Below are positions 10,044 to 21,984 of a stretch of 64,000 nt of DNA, piece after piece (positions within the stretch are counted from its first letter, which is position 1; every line of letters begins with the position of its first letter). The stretch comes from Gnetum montanum (lineage: Eukaryota > Streptophyta > Gnetopsida > Gnetales > Gnetaceae). The notes under the pieces are model-generated. The model worked only from the letters and a program-made list of their open reading frames with translations. It was not told where the DNA came from and searched no databases. Position numbers and translations under genes: made by a program. The stretch covers positions 65,890-129,889 of the forward strand of contig MNCI01022649.1 of assembly GCA_015680685.1 (NCBI GenBank), read 5' to 3'.

Positions 10044-12847
10044 ATGGCCCCTAAAAGAAGATAGTAGGGAGGAACTTCTCAAAGTGCAACTAAAAGCTCG
10101 AGAGGAGGTAGAGGCCAAGGACCTCATGTAGAACATGTAGAGTAGGAGGCACGAACATTCAACATTCATCAGGAAACTCCTATCATTGCACAATTTGGCC
10201 AAGTAGAAGGTGGAGAGGTTAGAGCACTAGAATAAAGACAACATCTCACATTGTTCATAGAATGTGTTCAAGCCATTCAAGAAAAGTCCACATCCTTTGC
10301 CGTGATTATGGAACTAAATTCTGGGGCTTTTACCAAATTTTCCCTTGAACTAGTTAAGAATCTATTTAAGGGATCTCCACTATGGCCCATCCTCTTGGAG
10401 AGTGAAGAGTGGTATTTGGGTGAAAGATATTAATTTTGGCACAATAAAGAAGAGGACACCACCATTAATATTGGTGGAATTTCAGTAGATTTCTTCACAA
10501 AGGCCATTACAGAAGTTTTGAATCTTCCAAATAGTGGGCCCAAAGTTGCTCATTTGTCCACTTACTTTGATGCAAATGTAAGGAAAGTATGGTTAAAAAG
10601 GGCGTATGGAAAAGAAGATAAGACATATGGAGAATTAATCCTTAAAGAGAGGATTTACTTTAATATTGATACCTATCATATCTTCCCAACAAGGGCTTTA
10701 AATAGAATTTCTACTTATGCAGCAAGAGGAAGTGAAATTTTGATGGGCAAGGTTGATGTCAATTTACCTCATCTATATTTAATAGAAATATTAAGGTGGT
10801 TTGAAGAACGAAAGATAGGAAAGTTTACACTACCCTTTTCGTGTCGAATTAGGAAGTTGTATCGGTGTGCTAGAATTCTGGGGTACACCAATGATGTCCT
10901 TAGAAAAGCTTAGAATGCTTCATATGCTACATTACTAAATCCACCAGCACCAAGAAAAGATGTTGGTGAGATGTTAGAACTTGAATAAGAATAGACAGTT
11001 GGGCCCATTACACCTCAAACAGTAGGGCTTAGCCAACTTCCTGACCTAAGGCCTAGCCAACAACAAGAAGTAGGGCCTAGCACATAGCCCATAGGCTAGT
11101 AAGACTGACAATTGCCATCATTGCTACAAGATTACCGACTATCGATGAACCATCTCACAACCATTGCTGAGACGATCAGTTGGGGGAGCAAAGATGAGGC
11201 TAATCTCTTCAAGGTGATTCATGATGTTGTACAAACAACCATATCAATTGATCCTACAAGGGGTGAAGTATTAATTCAATCAGGAGGAGGGGAATCACAC
11301 TGGTCACGAAAAATATCTGGAAATGTTGCATCATTCGAAGTGCGATCAAAAACTAGTGAAGGTGCCACAATGGTGGTCATGCAACATTAGGATGTAGTTG
11401 GAGTAGCAAAGGTGGTTGCAGACCACATCAAAGAATCATTTAATGTCCCTGTTATTCCACCAGTAGATTTCATAGGAGCACGTGATGCTCAAGTTTTGGC
11501 CAGTACCTCAGTGACTCCTATGGAACATGAGGATGCTTTGGATCACTTGCTGCAAATAGGAGAAGTTATGATGTCCTTGTTTGACATCCCCCAAGATGTC
11601 ATAGCAGCACAATCAGACCTCATTTCCACTAAAGGCAATCTGATCATGGATGAGTTTAGGGTCGAACATGCAGAAGTCGAGTTGTAAAAAATCCAAGAAA
11701 ATTTCATCACCCTACAAGTTGAATAGCAAGATCCATCCCAATTTGTTGCAGTTGATCAGTTAGAATCCTTTAGGATAGAGGAACTAAATGAATTGCTAAT
11801 GGAGAATAATAGGGTGTTGGTGGAAAAAGAGAAGGTCGATTAGGATGCTTTAGAAGCATAAGCTTAGATGTATGCACATGTTAAAGCTCTCAAGGGCTTA
11901 CAAGAGGAGAATAAATTACTTGCTGCCAAAAATCTTCGGTTGACGATAGTTGAAAAATAGAAAAATGTTCTCAAAGAAAGTTTCCAACAAATTTGAGAAC
12001 AATTAATAATATTTAACCAAGATATAAGTCTCTTAGCTAGAGAAAATAGAATCCTCTGAATGGAGGAGGTACACACCATCCGACAGAAGACAACTGTTAA
12101 AGTGAGCATGTGGCAAAATGAGGCTAAGAAGTATGAAAGATTAAAGGAGCATTTTTGTGACCAGGTGGGCATGTACAAGGAAATCATTAATAAGGAACTC
12201 CAAACGGCCATGACACATATCAACTCCATTAGTGCCCAAAAAACTGATTGGCAAGCCATTCTAGATACTTATGCCCTTGCGCATTAGGCAGACTAAAAGG
12301 ATAGGACTTGTAGATTCAAGATCTCAAAGAATACATGGAGTTGGCAAATTTGCAATATGCCAACTTAGCCATGTTGATAGTAGGACACCCAAGGAATGAG
12401 CTCGAGAATTAGGTAGTAACCACTTACATAAGATATGAAGTTGAGTTTTCCAAACATAAGAAAACATTGCAGATATTAGAGGTTGAAAACTTTGAATTGG
12501 AGGTCGTAAAGGTTAGCTACCAAAGTTAAAAATATGTAGTGGCAAATTTGGCTTGATGGCTTACAGATTACCAGGAACTCAAAGACAAAGTTAGATCCTA
12601 TAATGAGAAATGACATCTATTTGTGGCATGGTATGTCAAGGCCAATAAAATATTCCTGCAGCTGCTATGTCCATGGGAGGTGTTGGCTCCATCAAATATT
12701 GGAACATGAACATGGAAAACTCATGATCCTTGGACAGAAAAGGAGAAACTTCAAGTGCTTCTTCAAAGGTATCAATGTTAGAAGCCTGGAGCACAGGACA
12801 AAGGAAAGGAACTCATGGAGGAGCCACCACCACTGGGAACCACATGA
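10044..12847 (+). pseudogene. A2 ORF3: large third ORF of unknown function, with coiled coil
   Basis: From ATG at 10044 (MAPKRR) one frame can be followed to about 12287 with only single-codon stops; a shift then carries it on to a stop at 12845-12847 after a Pro-rich end (EEPPPLGTT). That is about 935 codons. Visible parts are a basic N-terminus; a globular region around codons 145-290 (ISVDFFTKAI near 10481, then KVDVNLPHLYLIEILRWFEE near 10750); a Gly/Pro/Gln-rich linker; and a long heptad-like Leu/Glu/Lys region from about 11750 that suggests a coiled coil. I see no convincing transmembrane segment or signal peptide, which argues against a simple envelope analogue. Homologous frames occur in A3, A1 and, mostly deleted, A4. 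By eye the globular part recalls the plant 'putative transposon protein' domain found in gypsy elements. Function unknown. Confidence 0.75.
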
Positions 12848-13009
12848 GTTTCACAAGTTTTGTATTTTGTGTTGGTATCCAAATTTTTTTTATCACATTG
12901 CGGCATGAAACGGTTCATGGTCAATCAATAATCCCATACCTATCCACTATTTGTAATTGAATGAACTTGTTCCTCATTTTGTTTGACTTGAGGATGAGTT
13001 TTTATTTAG

Positions 13010-13020
13010 TCATGGGGGTA
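13010..13020 (+). other. A2 polypurine tract
   Basis: TCATGGGGGTA abuts the 3' LTR start TGATGAG, as expected for the plus-strand priming site. A3 has GTGGGGGTA at the same place. Confidence 0.75.
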
Positions 13021-13895
13021 TGATGAGTCATAGTCTACCAGGCCTTGATATCGAGTATGTGATATCAGGTATGCAATATCATAGGTTTGAAAATGATGTT
13101 AGATATCTGATATCGCTCTTCTTATGTTATCCTATAAATATAGCATTGGGGTGCATGGTAGAAGGGGGTTTTTTTAGGGATAGGAGTCTTTAGTTAGTTT
13201 TTAGTTTTTAGTTCTTATAGTTAGTTTTAGTGTTCTTTCCAAGTGCATGCTTGTAGTGTGATACTTGTATTTGTATGGAACCTTTGTTCGAGTGTGATGT
13301 ACTTGGACATGTACATGATCGACAATAAAGATTGAGATTACTCCATCATTGTAGCATTCACTTAGCTTTTAATTATTTTAATTGTTGATCATTTATTACT
13401 ATTTTCTTAGTTAATATTTCTTTTATCATCATTTGCTATTTTTGTTGTTAATGCGGAATGAGTACACCTTAATCACAAACATTTAAGTGTAACTACGTGG
13501 TAACCCAGTAGTGTATTGAGTAGTGCTTTGAGTGATGTGTGGTTGGTAATCCCAAAAGTAGTACATGAAGTCCAAGATGTGTACAGATGATTAGGGATGG
13601 ATGCTCATTACACTTAGGCTAGCTCAGATCTTATTTGCTATTGTCCATTAGCTTAATTAAGTTGTCTCTTATTGTTCTTAGGAATAGCATAATAGTAGGG
13701 ATCACATCATACACCTCACTTTGAACTAAACCATATGTGACAAAACAAATACTAGTCCAAGTGGGAAGACAATGAATTGTGATCAACGTATAATTGTGTA
13801 AGTGCCACAACCAGTCCATTTGTGGAGTTTGATCGAATCGTGCGTACACACTCGTATTCATATGGTTGAGCATAGGGGTACGTTGTGGCTCATCA
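13021..13895 (+). repeat. A2 3' LTR
   Basis: 875 bases from TGATGAGTCATAG to GTGGCTCATCA. It has repeated GATATC palindromes between 13048 and 13115, the TATA box at 13133 and an AATAAA near 13324. It is followed by the ACCAT target-site copy and then by the middle part of solo LTR S (13901-14766), in which I see no ORF or other feature. Confidence 0.9.
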
Positions 13896-14766
13896 ACCAT
13901 TAATGCTTTATTTGTGGATATTTGGATGGTTGTATGTTTGTTATTTGATATAAGATAACACTAAGTTGTATGGGTGATTGGAGATGGACTTTCTTTAGAT
14001 GTGTGGTGATTAAATTCCATTGGGATGTATCAGTGTAACTCTTGTTATAGGTCCCATCCTATAGGAACCAGTGATCATAGGTTTATTAGTCCTTGTTGAA
14101 TGCCTTTAAAACATTAGAGGTGAGCCATGGATGATATCTCTAGCACTAACAATTTGGAATATAAGAGGTAATTCTTGGATGAAATCTATTATTCAATTGA
14201 GACTAGTAATAAGTCCATGTATATGATAATTTGAAGTTTGGTTTGCCATTTGGTTTGAAAATTTATCTTAGAAAGTACTTCTCATAACAGCCTACATTTA
14301 TGTCATTGTGTGTGATGCATGCTACCTTCCTTTGTTTGTAAGTTAATGGATGGAAGGGAAAGGTTATGCTTTATCATATGATTATGATTAAACTGATTCT
14401 TATTGAATGTGTGTTTGCTCATTATTCTAGTCTATTCAATGCATTGGATAGATCATGTTTAACCTAATTTTGGTTAGATGATTGTTTACTTAGATTTGCT
14501 AGCTTCTTGGATAAATTATGTTGGTCATGGACATTTGGTTGCATTATGGTTTGCTAGAAATATGCTTTGTGTATGTATGCTTTTCTAACATTTCTTGTAG
14601 GTCATAGTGTCACTTGCTCCTACTCTCATCCATGATCCTTATCATCAGTTGACTAGGAAAGGTGTCAAGCATTCTCACTTAGTTATACTAACTTTCTTAT
14701 TCATTTATAGATTATGAGAACTAGGAGGAGGTGTGACTTTATTAACGCTATTGTGCTTTTGAATCT

Positions 14767-15571
14767 TGATAAAACCTTTTTTTTTTGCATACTACAATAT
14801 CATATCTATGGTATTGTAGCCATCATGTTATAATGAAGAACTTTCATTAACACTTAGACAAATTCTTGTTGTTTGTTTTCATAATGTAGACTTAGAGTTA
14901 GAGTGAATGCTTGGAGTGTGGTGAACTACAATTGTACAAAATTTTTATTTGAGTGGATTATTCTTGGACATAATTCATGACTAGCAATAAAGATTCAATT
15001 TTTTTTTTAAAATTGTAGCATTTCACTTAGCTTAATTTTACTTTTTAGCATGTTTACTTTGATCATGTCATTTACAATTTCTAAGTACTTTACTTTTAAA
15101 ACATCTCTTAGTAGGATAGTATAAGTATGATTGGTTTCAAGTGGATTGTGTAAGTGTTTGGTAACCCAGTAGTGACTTCACTTGGTTCGCGCAATACTGA
15201 ATTTATTTGGTAATCCCAGTAATGGTTACATTAGTGCAAGATGTGTATAGTAAGCCAAGAATATACACTTATCCTCATATGCTAGATTAGATTTACATTT
15301 TTATTACACTTAGACTTAGTATTCTTATCCATTTTCACCATGACAACATTTAGATTTAATTTGAGCCAAACAATATCATCCTATCATATACCTCACTAAG
15401 AATTAAAGCATACAACTTGCACTTTGCTAACTATATGTGATAAGACAAAAATCATAAATAAAACATCAACTACTAGTATATTTACATTGTTCATCCACAT
15501 ATTATGATCATGTCACACATGAACACTTGTGACTTGTATGGTTAAGTGTTGGAATACCCAACTGCTCATCA
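14767..15571 (+). repeat. A3 5' LTR
   Basis: 805 bases, TGATAAAACC to CTGCTCATCA. U3 carries atatcatatctatgg (near 14808) instead of the gatatc motif of A2. It pairs with 38384-39235 and the pair is visibly more diverged than those of A2 and A4. Confidence 0.87.
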
Positions 15572-15572
15572 T

Positions 15573-15590
15573 TGGTGTTGTTACCGAGGA
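15573..15590 (+). other. A3 primer binding site, tRNA-Asp type
   Basis: TGGTGTTGTTACCGAGGA lies one base after the LTR. It differs from the Athila consensus TGGCGCCGTTGCCGGGGA by transitions only. Confidence 0.75.
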
Positions 15591-15711
15591 TGTATTAATG
15601 TTTATTAAGTAGTTGATTTTAAAAATTTCGTTGTGTTAAGTATCATTAAGTATATCCTCACACTTAAAATAATTATTCCAAAAGTACACATTCAAGTGCT
15701 AGATATTTAAT

Positions 15712-16429
15712 ATGGCTTCTATGATTAAGGAAAATTTTCAACCTACTACTAAACTTATTCAAAATAATGACAAGGATCATAATGAAGAAGATTGGAGTGC
15801 ATCGATGCAAACCAAAATTTCCTATGCTTATATTGATTCTTACTATATTGATTTCATATTTATTTTTCACTAGGATGAACAACCTAGATGGAGAAATTTA
15901 TAGGAAAACATTGTATTTCCACTAGAAGGTTCAATACCATCAATGCTTCAAGCAATGCTTATGAGGTCAAACCTTGGCCATGTGCAGGAAGGTTACCACA
16001 TCACCAAACACACAAAGAGGCTAACCAACGAAAGCTTAGACAAGAAGGGATGCCTTCATGGAGACAAGACATGAGCATGATAAGGGAAATAAAGAACTTC
16101 AAAGTATTATCCTAGAAGAAACAAAAGATGTCATATTTTAAACTGAGAAGCTTTATCAAACTCATGGGTCCCATTCTCAAATACTAGTTGTCCTCATTAA
16201 ATATTTTATGAAGAAAAGATTGCATTTGGCTCTTGAAAAAACTCATGGAAGGGATAAGGAAGACTTCAAACTTAGGAGGAATTCAAGGCCTAAGAGCTCC
16301 ATTGAATCGAAAAGGGATGACTTGAGGGATCACAAAAGTAGAACTAGCCAACATCGTTCTCCAACTCCTTTATCTTCTTCCTCATATTTATCTATAGATT
16401 CTAGTAAGAGAAATAAAAGACTAAGGGGT
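15712..16429 (+). pseudogene. gag: A3 gag, N-terminal part (before C1)
   Basis: The ATG at 15712 lies at the position of A2's gag start. Frames are shifted in places, but 16208-16429 reads an Arg/Ser-rich stretch with PTPLSSSSYLSIDSSKRNKR, comparable to the Ser-rich N-terminal region of A2 and to the remnant of A1 at 49490. The frame is cut at 16429 by C1. Excising C1 and one 5-base target copy (GGGGT/GGAAT) rejoins it in frame with the part from 21985, which supports the C1 borders. Confidence 0.72.
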
Positions 16430-17502
16430 TATTGACCTTTTGATATGTTAAAACCTTAAGGAAAATGGAGACTTAAGGAAAATGGAGAATATAAAATGTT
16501 TGTAGTGGATGATGATTTTGTAAGACATAAACAAGAACTCAAGGAAATGAGATCTACATCAAGATGTCAAAATGAAGACTACATGGGCAAGATGAGAGCA
16601 TGGATAAAAATGAAGTCTACAAGCCAAATTAAGATGCTCCAAGGATTGCCAAGAAGGTAACTTGATAAGAGATGGCATTAGAAGTCAAAGTTCAAAAGTT
16701 GAGGAGGCATCTGGAAAAAACTATAGACATCTATCTCCAATAGTAGATGTCCCACTATAGACATCCCATCACCAGTTAGATGTATCACCTACATTAAGGT
16801 TAATCTCAGTTAGATGTCCCAACTTCAAAGTAGATGTCTACATTAGCTATTTGGTATTTGTTACATGAATTCTGAGGAGTTTTGGAAAACTTTGAGGATA
16901 TAAGATGATGTCAAAATCTTAGGAATTGTGCAAGCACTATTCACACATAAGCTCCTCATTGTTTATTCTATGCAATTCTATTCTTACTATTCATTGCAAC
17001 ATCATTTTATTGATTGTAATTTGAATTGAGCTTCAAGTACAAGGATCTGTAAGTTTAGTACATTCTTTCCTTAATATTTTCTTTATTTCTTGTAGCTTGG
17101 TAGGATTGATGTGCTTCTTAGGAGAAGGCATTCGTATTAAGATTGTTAGGATCCTATAGGATTGAGTGGTTTTGTGATGTCAAAACACTCCAAAGAAAAG
17201 CTCAATTTTGTAAAGGTTGTGTGATCCTTAAATTCACATTTTGAGCTTGTTGGGACCTTGCATGTTAAGTGGCTTCATAGTGGTGAAAAATTCTAGAGTG
17301 AAGCTATGAACTTGTATAGGGTGTGATGGCATTCAAAATGCATATTTTTGAAGAAATAATGTCTAGAGATATGCACAGATTCTACCCTTTGAGTGTGGAT
17401 GTATCCAAGTTGGGGAACCATGTAATAATTGATGTGTTTATGTGGCTAGTGCAAATTAAATTGGGAAACTTATTCAACTTGCTTCTAAATTTTTAATCCA
17501 CA
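16430..17502 (+). repeat. C1 5' LTR with repeated AGATGTC motif
   Basis: 1073 bases, pairing with 20974-21979. At 16720-16850 it carries tagacatctatc, tagatgtccc, tagacatccc, ttagatgtat, ttagatgtccc and tagatgtcta, alternating forms of one palindromic word. The 3' LTR has the same cluster at 21230-21315. Towards its end lies the ggggaaccatgtaa-like U5 segment seen again at 63868-64000 on the other strand. Confidence 0.8.
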
Positions 17503-17504
17503 AG

Positions 17505-17516
17505 TGGTAATAGAGC
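17505..17516 (+). other. C1 primer binding site, initiator tRNA-Met type
   Basis: TGGTAATAGAGC, against the plant copia site TGGTATCAGAGC, two bases after the LTR end. Confidence 0.75.
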
Positions 17517-17558
17517 TAGGTATTCTCAAGGTCGTGCTTCAACATTCAAGAGTGAATT

Positions 17559-19340
17559 ATGGAGGGGACATCTTACACAAAGCCATTGATGTTTGATGGG
17601 TTTGTCTTTGCATATTGGAAGGAAAGGGTGCCAAAATTCTTTGAGTTCATGGATTTCAAGGTATGGAAGTTAATTCTTGAAGGCTACATACCACCCATTG
17701 ATAGTGCATCAAAAGTTCTCAAGCCACAGAACAAATGGATGACTAAAGAAAGAGATAAGTTTATGTATGATTCTAAAGCAAATTTTTTTTTATATTGTGC
17801 ATTAAATAAATATGAGTTTAATAGAATAGTTGGGTGTAAGAATGTTAATAAAATTTGTGAGACCTTAGAGGCTACCTATGAGGGTACATCTATAGGCAAA
17901 CAATTAAAAATTTTAGTCTTGCAAAGTGAATATGACAAACTTAAGATGACAAAAGATGAAAAGATTAAAGATTATTTCTTTAGGGTGAATGATCTAGTTG
18001 TAGCAATTAGGGGTATGGGCAAGGACTTGAGTGAAAGCAATGTAATTATAATAATGATTAGAATATTACAACTCAAATTTAGACCTAAGCTCATAGCTAT
18101 GGAAGAAATTAGAGATTTGTCTATCCTTAAATTTGAAGGGCTCCAAAGTGCTCTTATTGCTTATGAGATGAATCTCATAAGTGAAGGAACAATAAAGGAA
18201 AAGCCTATTGCCTTGAAATTAGCACCAAAAGAAAAGGAGTTGGTTGAATAAGAAACGAATAGTGAAGAGGAACTACCTCTTCTATCTGGATGAGTTCAAA
18301 GGATTCTAGTAAAAAAAGGAAGGAGCTTTAATCAACTAGGGCTCAACCAATCCAACTGCAATGGTAAATATAAAGGTAAGAATTTTTTAAATTCAAATTT
18401 TGATGCATTTTCAATAGAATGTTGGGTATGTGATGGAAGAGGCCATGTGGCCTTCAAATTTCCTAGCACTGACAAGTTGCAATGAAGAGATAAGACTGAA
18501 GTAGATATGAAAAAGACTAACTTCTACATTGGCTAGGATGATAGAGAACAAAGTGAAGAAGTGATTGATGACACTATGAAAGACTGTTAGTTTATATGCA
18601 TGACCCTTACAAATGAAGATTCATTAGAGACTTCTAATGAATTAGGAGGTAAGCATGATGAGAGATAAAGTGAACTACATGAAGAAATTCTTATCTTACA
18701 TTATCTGCTCAAAAAGGTAAAGAAAAATATGCATAGAATAATTTCTAAAATTTATTCATTGTCTTCCAAGTTAAAAATGGGAATATGAAACATAAATGTT
18801 GAGATTCAACTACTAACCCTATTGAATAAAGAGAAATGTAGGGATACTTAAGAAGAAGGGATCAATGAGAATGAAGAAAATATTCAAAATTCGCATAAAA
18901 GTGAAAGCTTGAAAGAAACTTACTAAAAGGATACTTGTACTAGCTCAAGCATAATAAGGATTGATAATTCTATTCATGAAGAAAACATGTTATATTTTTG
19001 TAAAACGTATGATCATAAATAGGATTATTATCCTCATATTGAACAAAATAATGTTGATACTTGGTCTAGTCAAAAGGAATCTAATGAGTGTATCTTGTAG
19101 GATGTAATAACTTGGAATGAGAATGAGCTAGAAGCTAGAGAAATTTATAAAATAATGAATGAAAGTATTGAAGATTATAGATTTTCCTATCTTAAGGAAC
19201 ATGAATAAGTAGGATTTCCATACAATTTTGGAGACATCAATAAAGAGCTAAAGAGAGAAAATCAAATGGTAAGGAGGTACTTCATGATAGAAGGACTCAT
19301 CTCAAACTCTAGTAATCATTATCATATTAATAAGCAAGTA
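17559..19340 (+). pseudogene. gag: C1 gag (Sirevirus-like copia gag)
   Basis: The ATG at 17559 opens 230 uninterrupted codons, the longest open frame in the window. Motifs in order: LMFDGFVFAYWKERV near the start, WKLILEGYIPP, then TYEGTSIGKQLKI and the KLKMTKDEKIKDYFFRVNDL region, matching the plant copia gag family that includes Sireviruses. After stops at 18249 and 18286 the frame reaches a zinc knuckle at 18420-18461, C-X2-C-X4-H-X4, whose last Cys is Phe (TGT to TTT). Glu/Lys/Asn-rich codons then continue with several stops to about 19340, consistent with the long acidic tail of Sirevirus gag. From 19340 to 20950 I see no coding remnant, so pol is absent rather than decayed. Confidence 0.85.
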
Positions 19341-20551
19341 AGGTGAGTCATGGTAAGTCTTTATTCCCTTGCTTTCTAGATTAAATGCAAGATAATTTTT
19401 GATTTTTTAAAAAATATTTATATGCATATACTTTATGAATTCTTTAATCATTAAAGCAAACATATCTTAATTCATGATATTACAAAAAAGGGCCTTTGAC
19501 TATCTTTCATGTTATCTCATGAATTATTTAACAATTTACATGTCCTTGAAAAGTTTTATCCTTGAAGAAACTTTTTATTTGAAAAATAAGAAAAAGGTAT
19601 TGTATCTACTTTCATCATAAGATACTATTAACATGAAAGATTGGTCCATGTATTGCAGGAAAATGGTAAGGAGAGGCATGATTGGATAATCAAGAAAGAC
19701 AAAATTTGTTATGATTTATGCCTCATAAATTTATTTAATGTTTAAACCTTTTTAAACTTTGTTGGATCATCCAATGTTCGTGAATAAGCAAGATTGTGAA
19801 AAATTAGATGAAGATCTTAAAAGTGTTAAAGAAAAGATAAGCACATATGTAGGGGGAGCTTGTACCTCATGAATTATTTTGGAGGATCAATATAGGAGAG
19901 GTTTTTGAGACGTTCTCCAACACATAATACTTAGGTAAGCAACAAAAGGTACATTCATTTGGTACAAACTTAAAGGTAAAAGAGCAAGTTATTTTTGATT
20001 TAATCCTTAAATTTCTTTCACCTAAAAGTAATCATGAATTATACAAGCTTTTGGAATTCATTTGAATATATCTCTATGCTAGTGTTGCATTGTTTATATA
20101 GTAAGAATATAGTCTTTTGAGTACTTATGTCCCTTGTTGTTGATATGAGCTAAATAGTTCCTACCTAGGAGATCTCATGCCCATTGAAGTAAGAAAAAGT
20201 ACACTTTTTTATTCTATAAGAAAACATCTTAAGGGAATTTCAAAAATGAATTGATAAGATATTTTAAGCTTCCTTAAGATATATGTGATCAATGTGAACA
20301 TCTTAATTAGAAATTGATTTGTATGATCTCTTGATCTAGTTCTAGATGTGTGTGTACTTATTTTCCTTCACATGAATCTACTATGTCCATTATTTGATTA
20401 TGAAAATAAGAAGAAGAGTGTATCTAATGAGGTTTTACTTAGATGAATTTTGTATAATATATCTTGATGTTATTATTAACAATTTTTTGATCTATCTTAT
20501 TTTCAATATTTTTGCTTATTATAAGGCCCAAGTCACTTTTTGATGATGTTC

Positions 20552-20563
20552 AAAAGGGGGAGA
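20552..20563 (+). other. Extra polypurine tract in C1
   Basis: AAAAGGGGGAGA, identical to the tract that abuts the 3' LTR (20961-20972) but about 420 bases upstream of it. Multiple conserved tracts before the 3' LTR are a known Sirevirus trait. Confidence 0.7.
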
Positions 20564-20960
20564 ATTTTATGATGTTGATGTGATATGTGATTGTGATATA
20601 ATGTGATGACTTGTGATAGGATCTCAATGTGATATGTGATTGTGTTATACTATGGTAACTTGTGATATGGGCAACATGGATATTGAACGATAATTATAAC
20701 CTTATGGATATATTTGAATAGTTTTGATCTTATGGTGGTATTAATGTTTATCTTTCAAGTTTAGAGATAAGATATTTAATATTTGTTGCGTAGCTCTTGA
20801 TCATAAATTCCCTTATTCAAAATTCATATGTGTCTTAATGATTAATGAATTTTGCGCTATATTAAGGATACACTTTTGCATGGTCTTGCATCTCTCATCA
20901 TTCTTAGCTCAATTGATTTTTGGAAGATAATAATCCATTTTTTAAAGTTTTGACATCACC

Positions 20961-20972
20961 AAAAGGGGGAGA
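20961..20972 (+). other. C1 polypurine tract at the 3' LTR
   Basis: AAAAGGGGGAGA directly before the 3' LTR start at 20974. Confidence 0.8.
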
Positions 20973-20973
20973 T

Positions 20974-21979
20974 TATTAACCTTTTGGTACATAAAAACCT
21001 TAAGGAGAATGGATAATATAGAGTGTTTGTAGTGGATGAAGATTTTGTACGACATCAACAAGAACTCAAGGAAACAAGGTCTACATTAAGATGTGAAAAT
21101 GAAGACTACATGGGCAAGATGAGAGCATGGATAAATGAAGATGATACAAGGACTACCAAGAAGGCAAATTGAAAAGAGAAAGCCTCAAAAGTGAAAGTGC
21201 AAAAGTCGAGTAGATGTTTGAGAAAAACAACAAACATCTATCTCCAACAATAGACATCTCACTGTAGATGTTTCACTTGCTAGTTAGATGTCCCAACTTT
21301 GAAGTAGACAACTATACTAGCTATTTGGTAGTTGTTACATGAATTATGAGGAGTTTTTTAAAACTATGACGCTATAAGATGATGTTAAAATCTTGGGAAC
21401 TATGCAAGCATTGTTCACACATAAGCTCCTCATTATCTATCCTATGAAATTTTATTCTTGCTACTTATTGTAACATCATTTGCTTGATTGTAATTTGTAT
21501 TGAGCTTCAAGTGCAAGGATATTTAAATTTAGTTATATTCTTTCCTTGTTCTTTTCTTTCTTTCTTGTAGCTTTGTGTGGTTTATGTGCTTCTTGTAAGA
21601 AGGCATCTGTATTGAGCTTGTCAAGATTTTGTGGGATTGAGTGATTTTGCGGCATCAAAATACTCTGAAGAGGAGCTTAATTTTGTAAAGGTTGTGGGAT
21701 CCTTGAAACCACATTCTGAGATTATTGGGACCTTGTGGGGTTGAGTGGTTTGATAGCAATGAAACACTTCAATGTGGAGCTTAGAGCTTGTATAGGGTGT
21801 GGTATCATTCAAATCACATTTGTTTGAAGAAACAGAGTTCGAAGTTGTGCACAAATTCTACCCTTCAAGTATAGATGCATCTAAGTTGGGGAACTGCATA
21901 AAATTTGGTGTGTTCATGTGGCTGGTGTAATTTCAATTGGGGAACTTACTCAACCCCCTTTCTAAGTTCTTGATCCATA
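20974..21979 (+). repeat. C1 3' LTR
   Basis: 1006 bases, TATTAACCTTTTGG to TTGATCCATA. It aligns end to end with 16430-17502. It is followed by GGAAT and the resumed gag frame of A3. Confidence 0.8.
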
Positions 21980-21984
21980 GGAAT

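Larger units (their letters stand above)
4661..13895 (+). mobile_element. A2: Athila-like element with gag and ORF3 but no pol
   Basis: A2 is 9.2 kb with two LTRs of about 860-875 bases that carry TRATGAG...CTCATCA inverted ends. The flanks ATCAT (4656-4660) and ACCAT (13896-13900) form a 5-bp duplication with one transition. A tRNA-Asp-like primer site follows the left LTR and a short purine tract precedes the right one. The order is gag (5654 to about 7947), a 2-kb spacer and ORF3 (10044-12847). No protease, reverse transcriptase, RNase H or integrase is recognisable in any frame, so A2 is non-autonomous. It lies inside solo LTR S. Confidence 0.88.
16430..21979 (+). mobile_element. C1: gag-only Sirevirus-type Ty1/copia element (TR-GAG)
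   Basis: C1 is 5.55 kb with LTRs of about 1.0-1.07 kb, an initiator-tRNA-Met-type primer site, one gag frame and two polypurine-like tracts, but no protease, integrase, reverse transcriptase or RNase H. That is the TR-GAG layout, a non-autonomous class described in plants. The gag family, the repeated AAAAGGGGGAGA tracts and the short repeated motifs in the LTR all point to the Sirevirus lineage. The flanks GGGGT (16425-16429) and GGAAT (21980-21984) differ by two transitions. LTR borders are set from the alignment of both LTRs and may be off by a base or two, because the expected TG start has decayed to TA. Confidence 0.8.

Noticed and set aside
4661-13895. A2 as an autonomous element with pol hidden by decay
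   Set aside because: No reverse-transcriptase, RNase H or integrase motif appears in 7947-10044 in any frame, and the spacer there aligns with the post-integrase spacer of A3.
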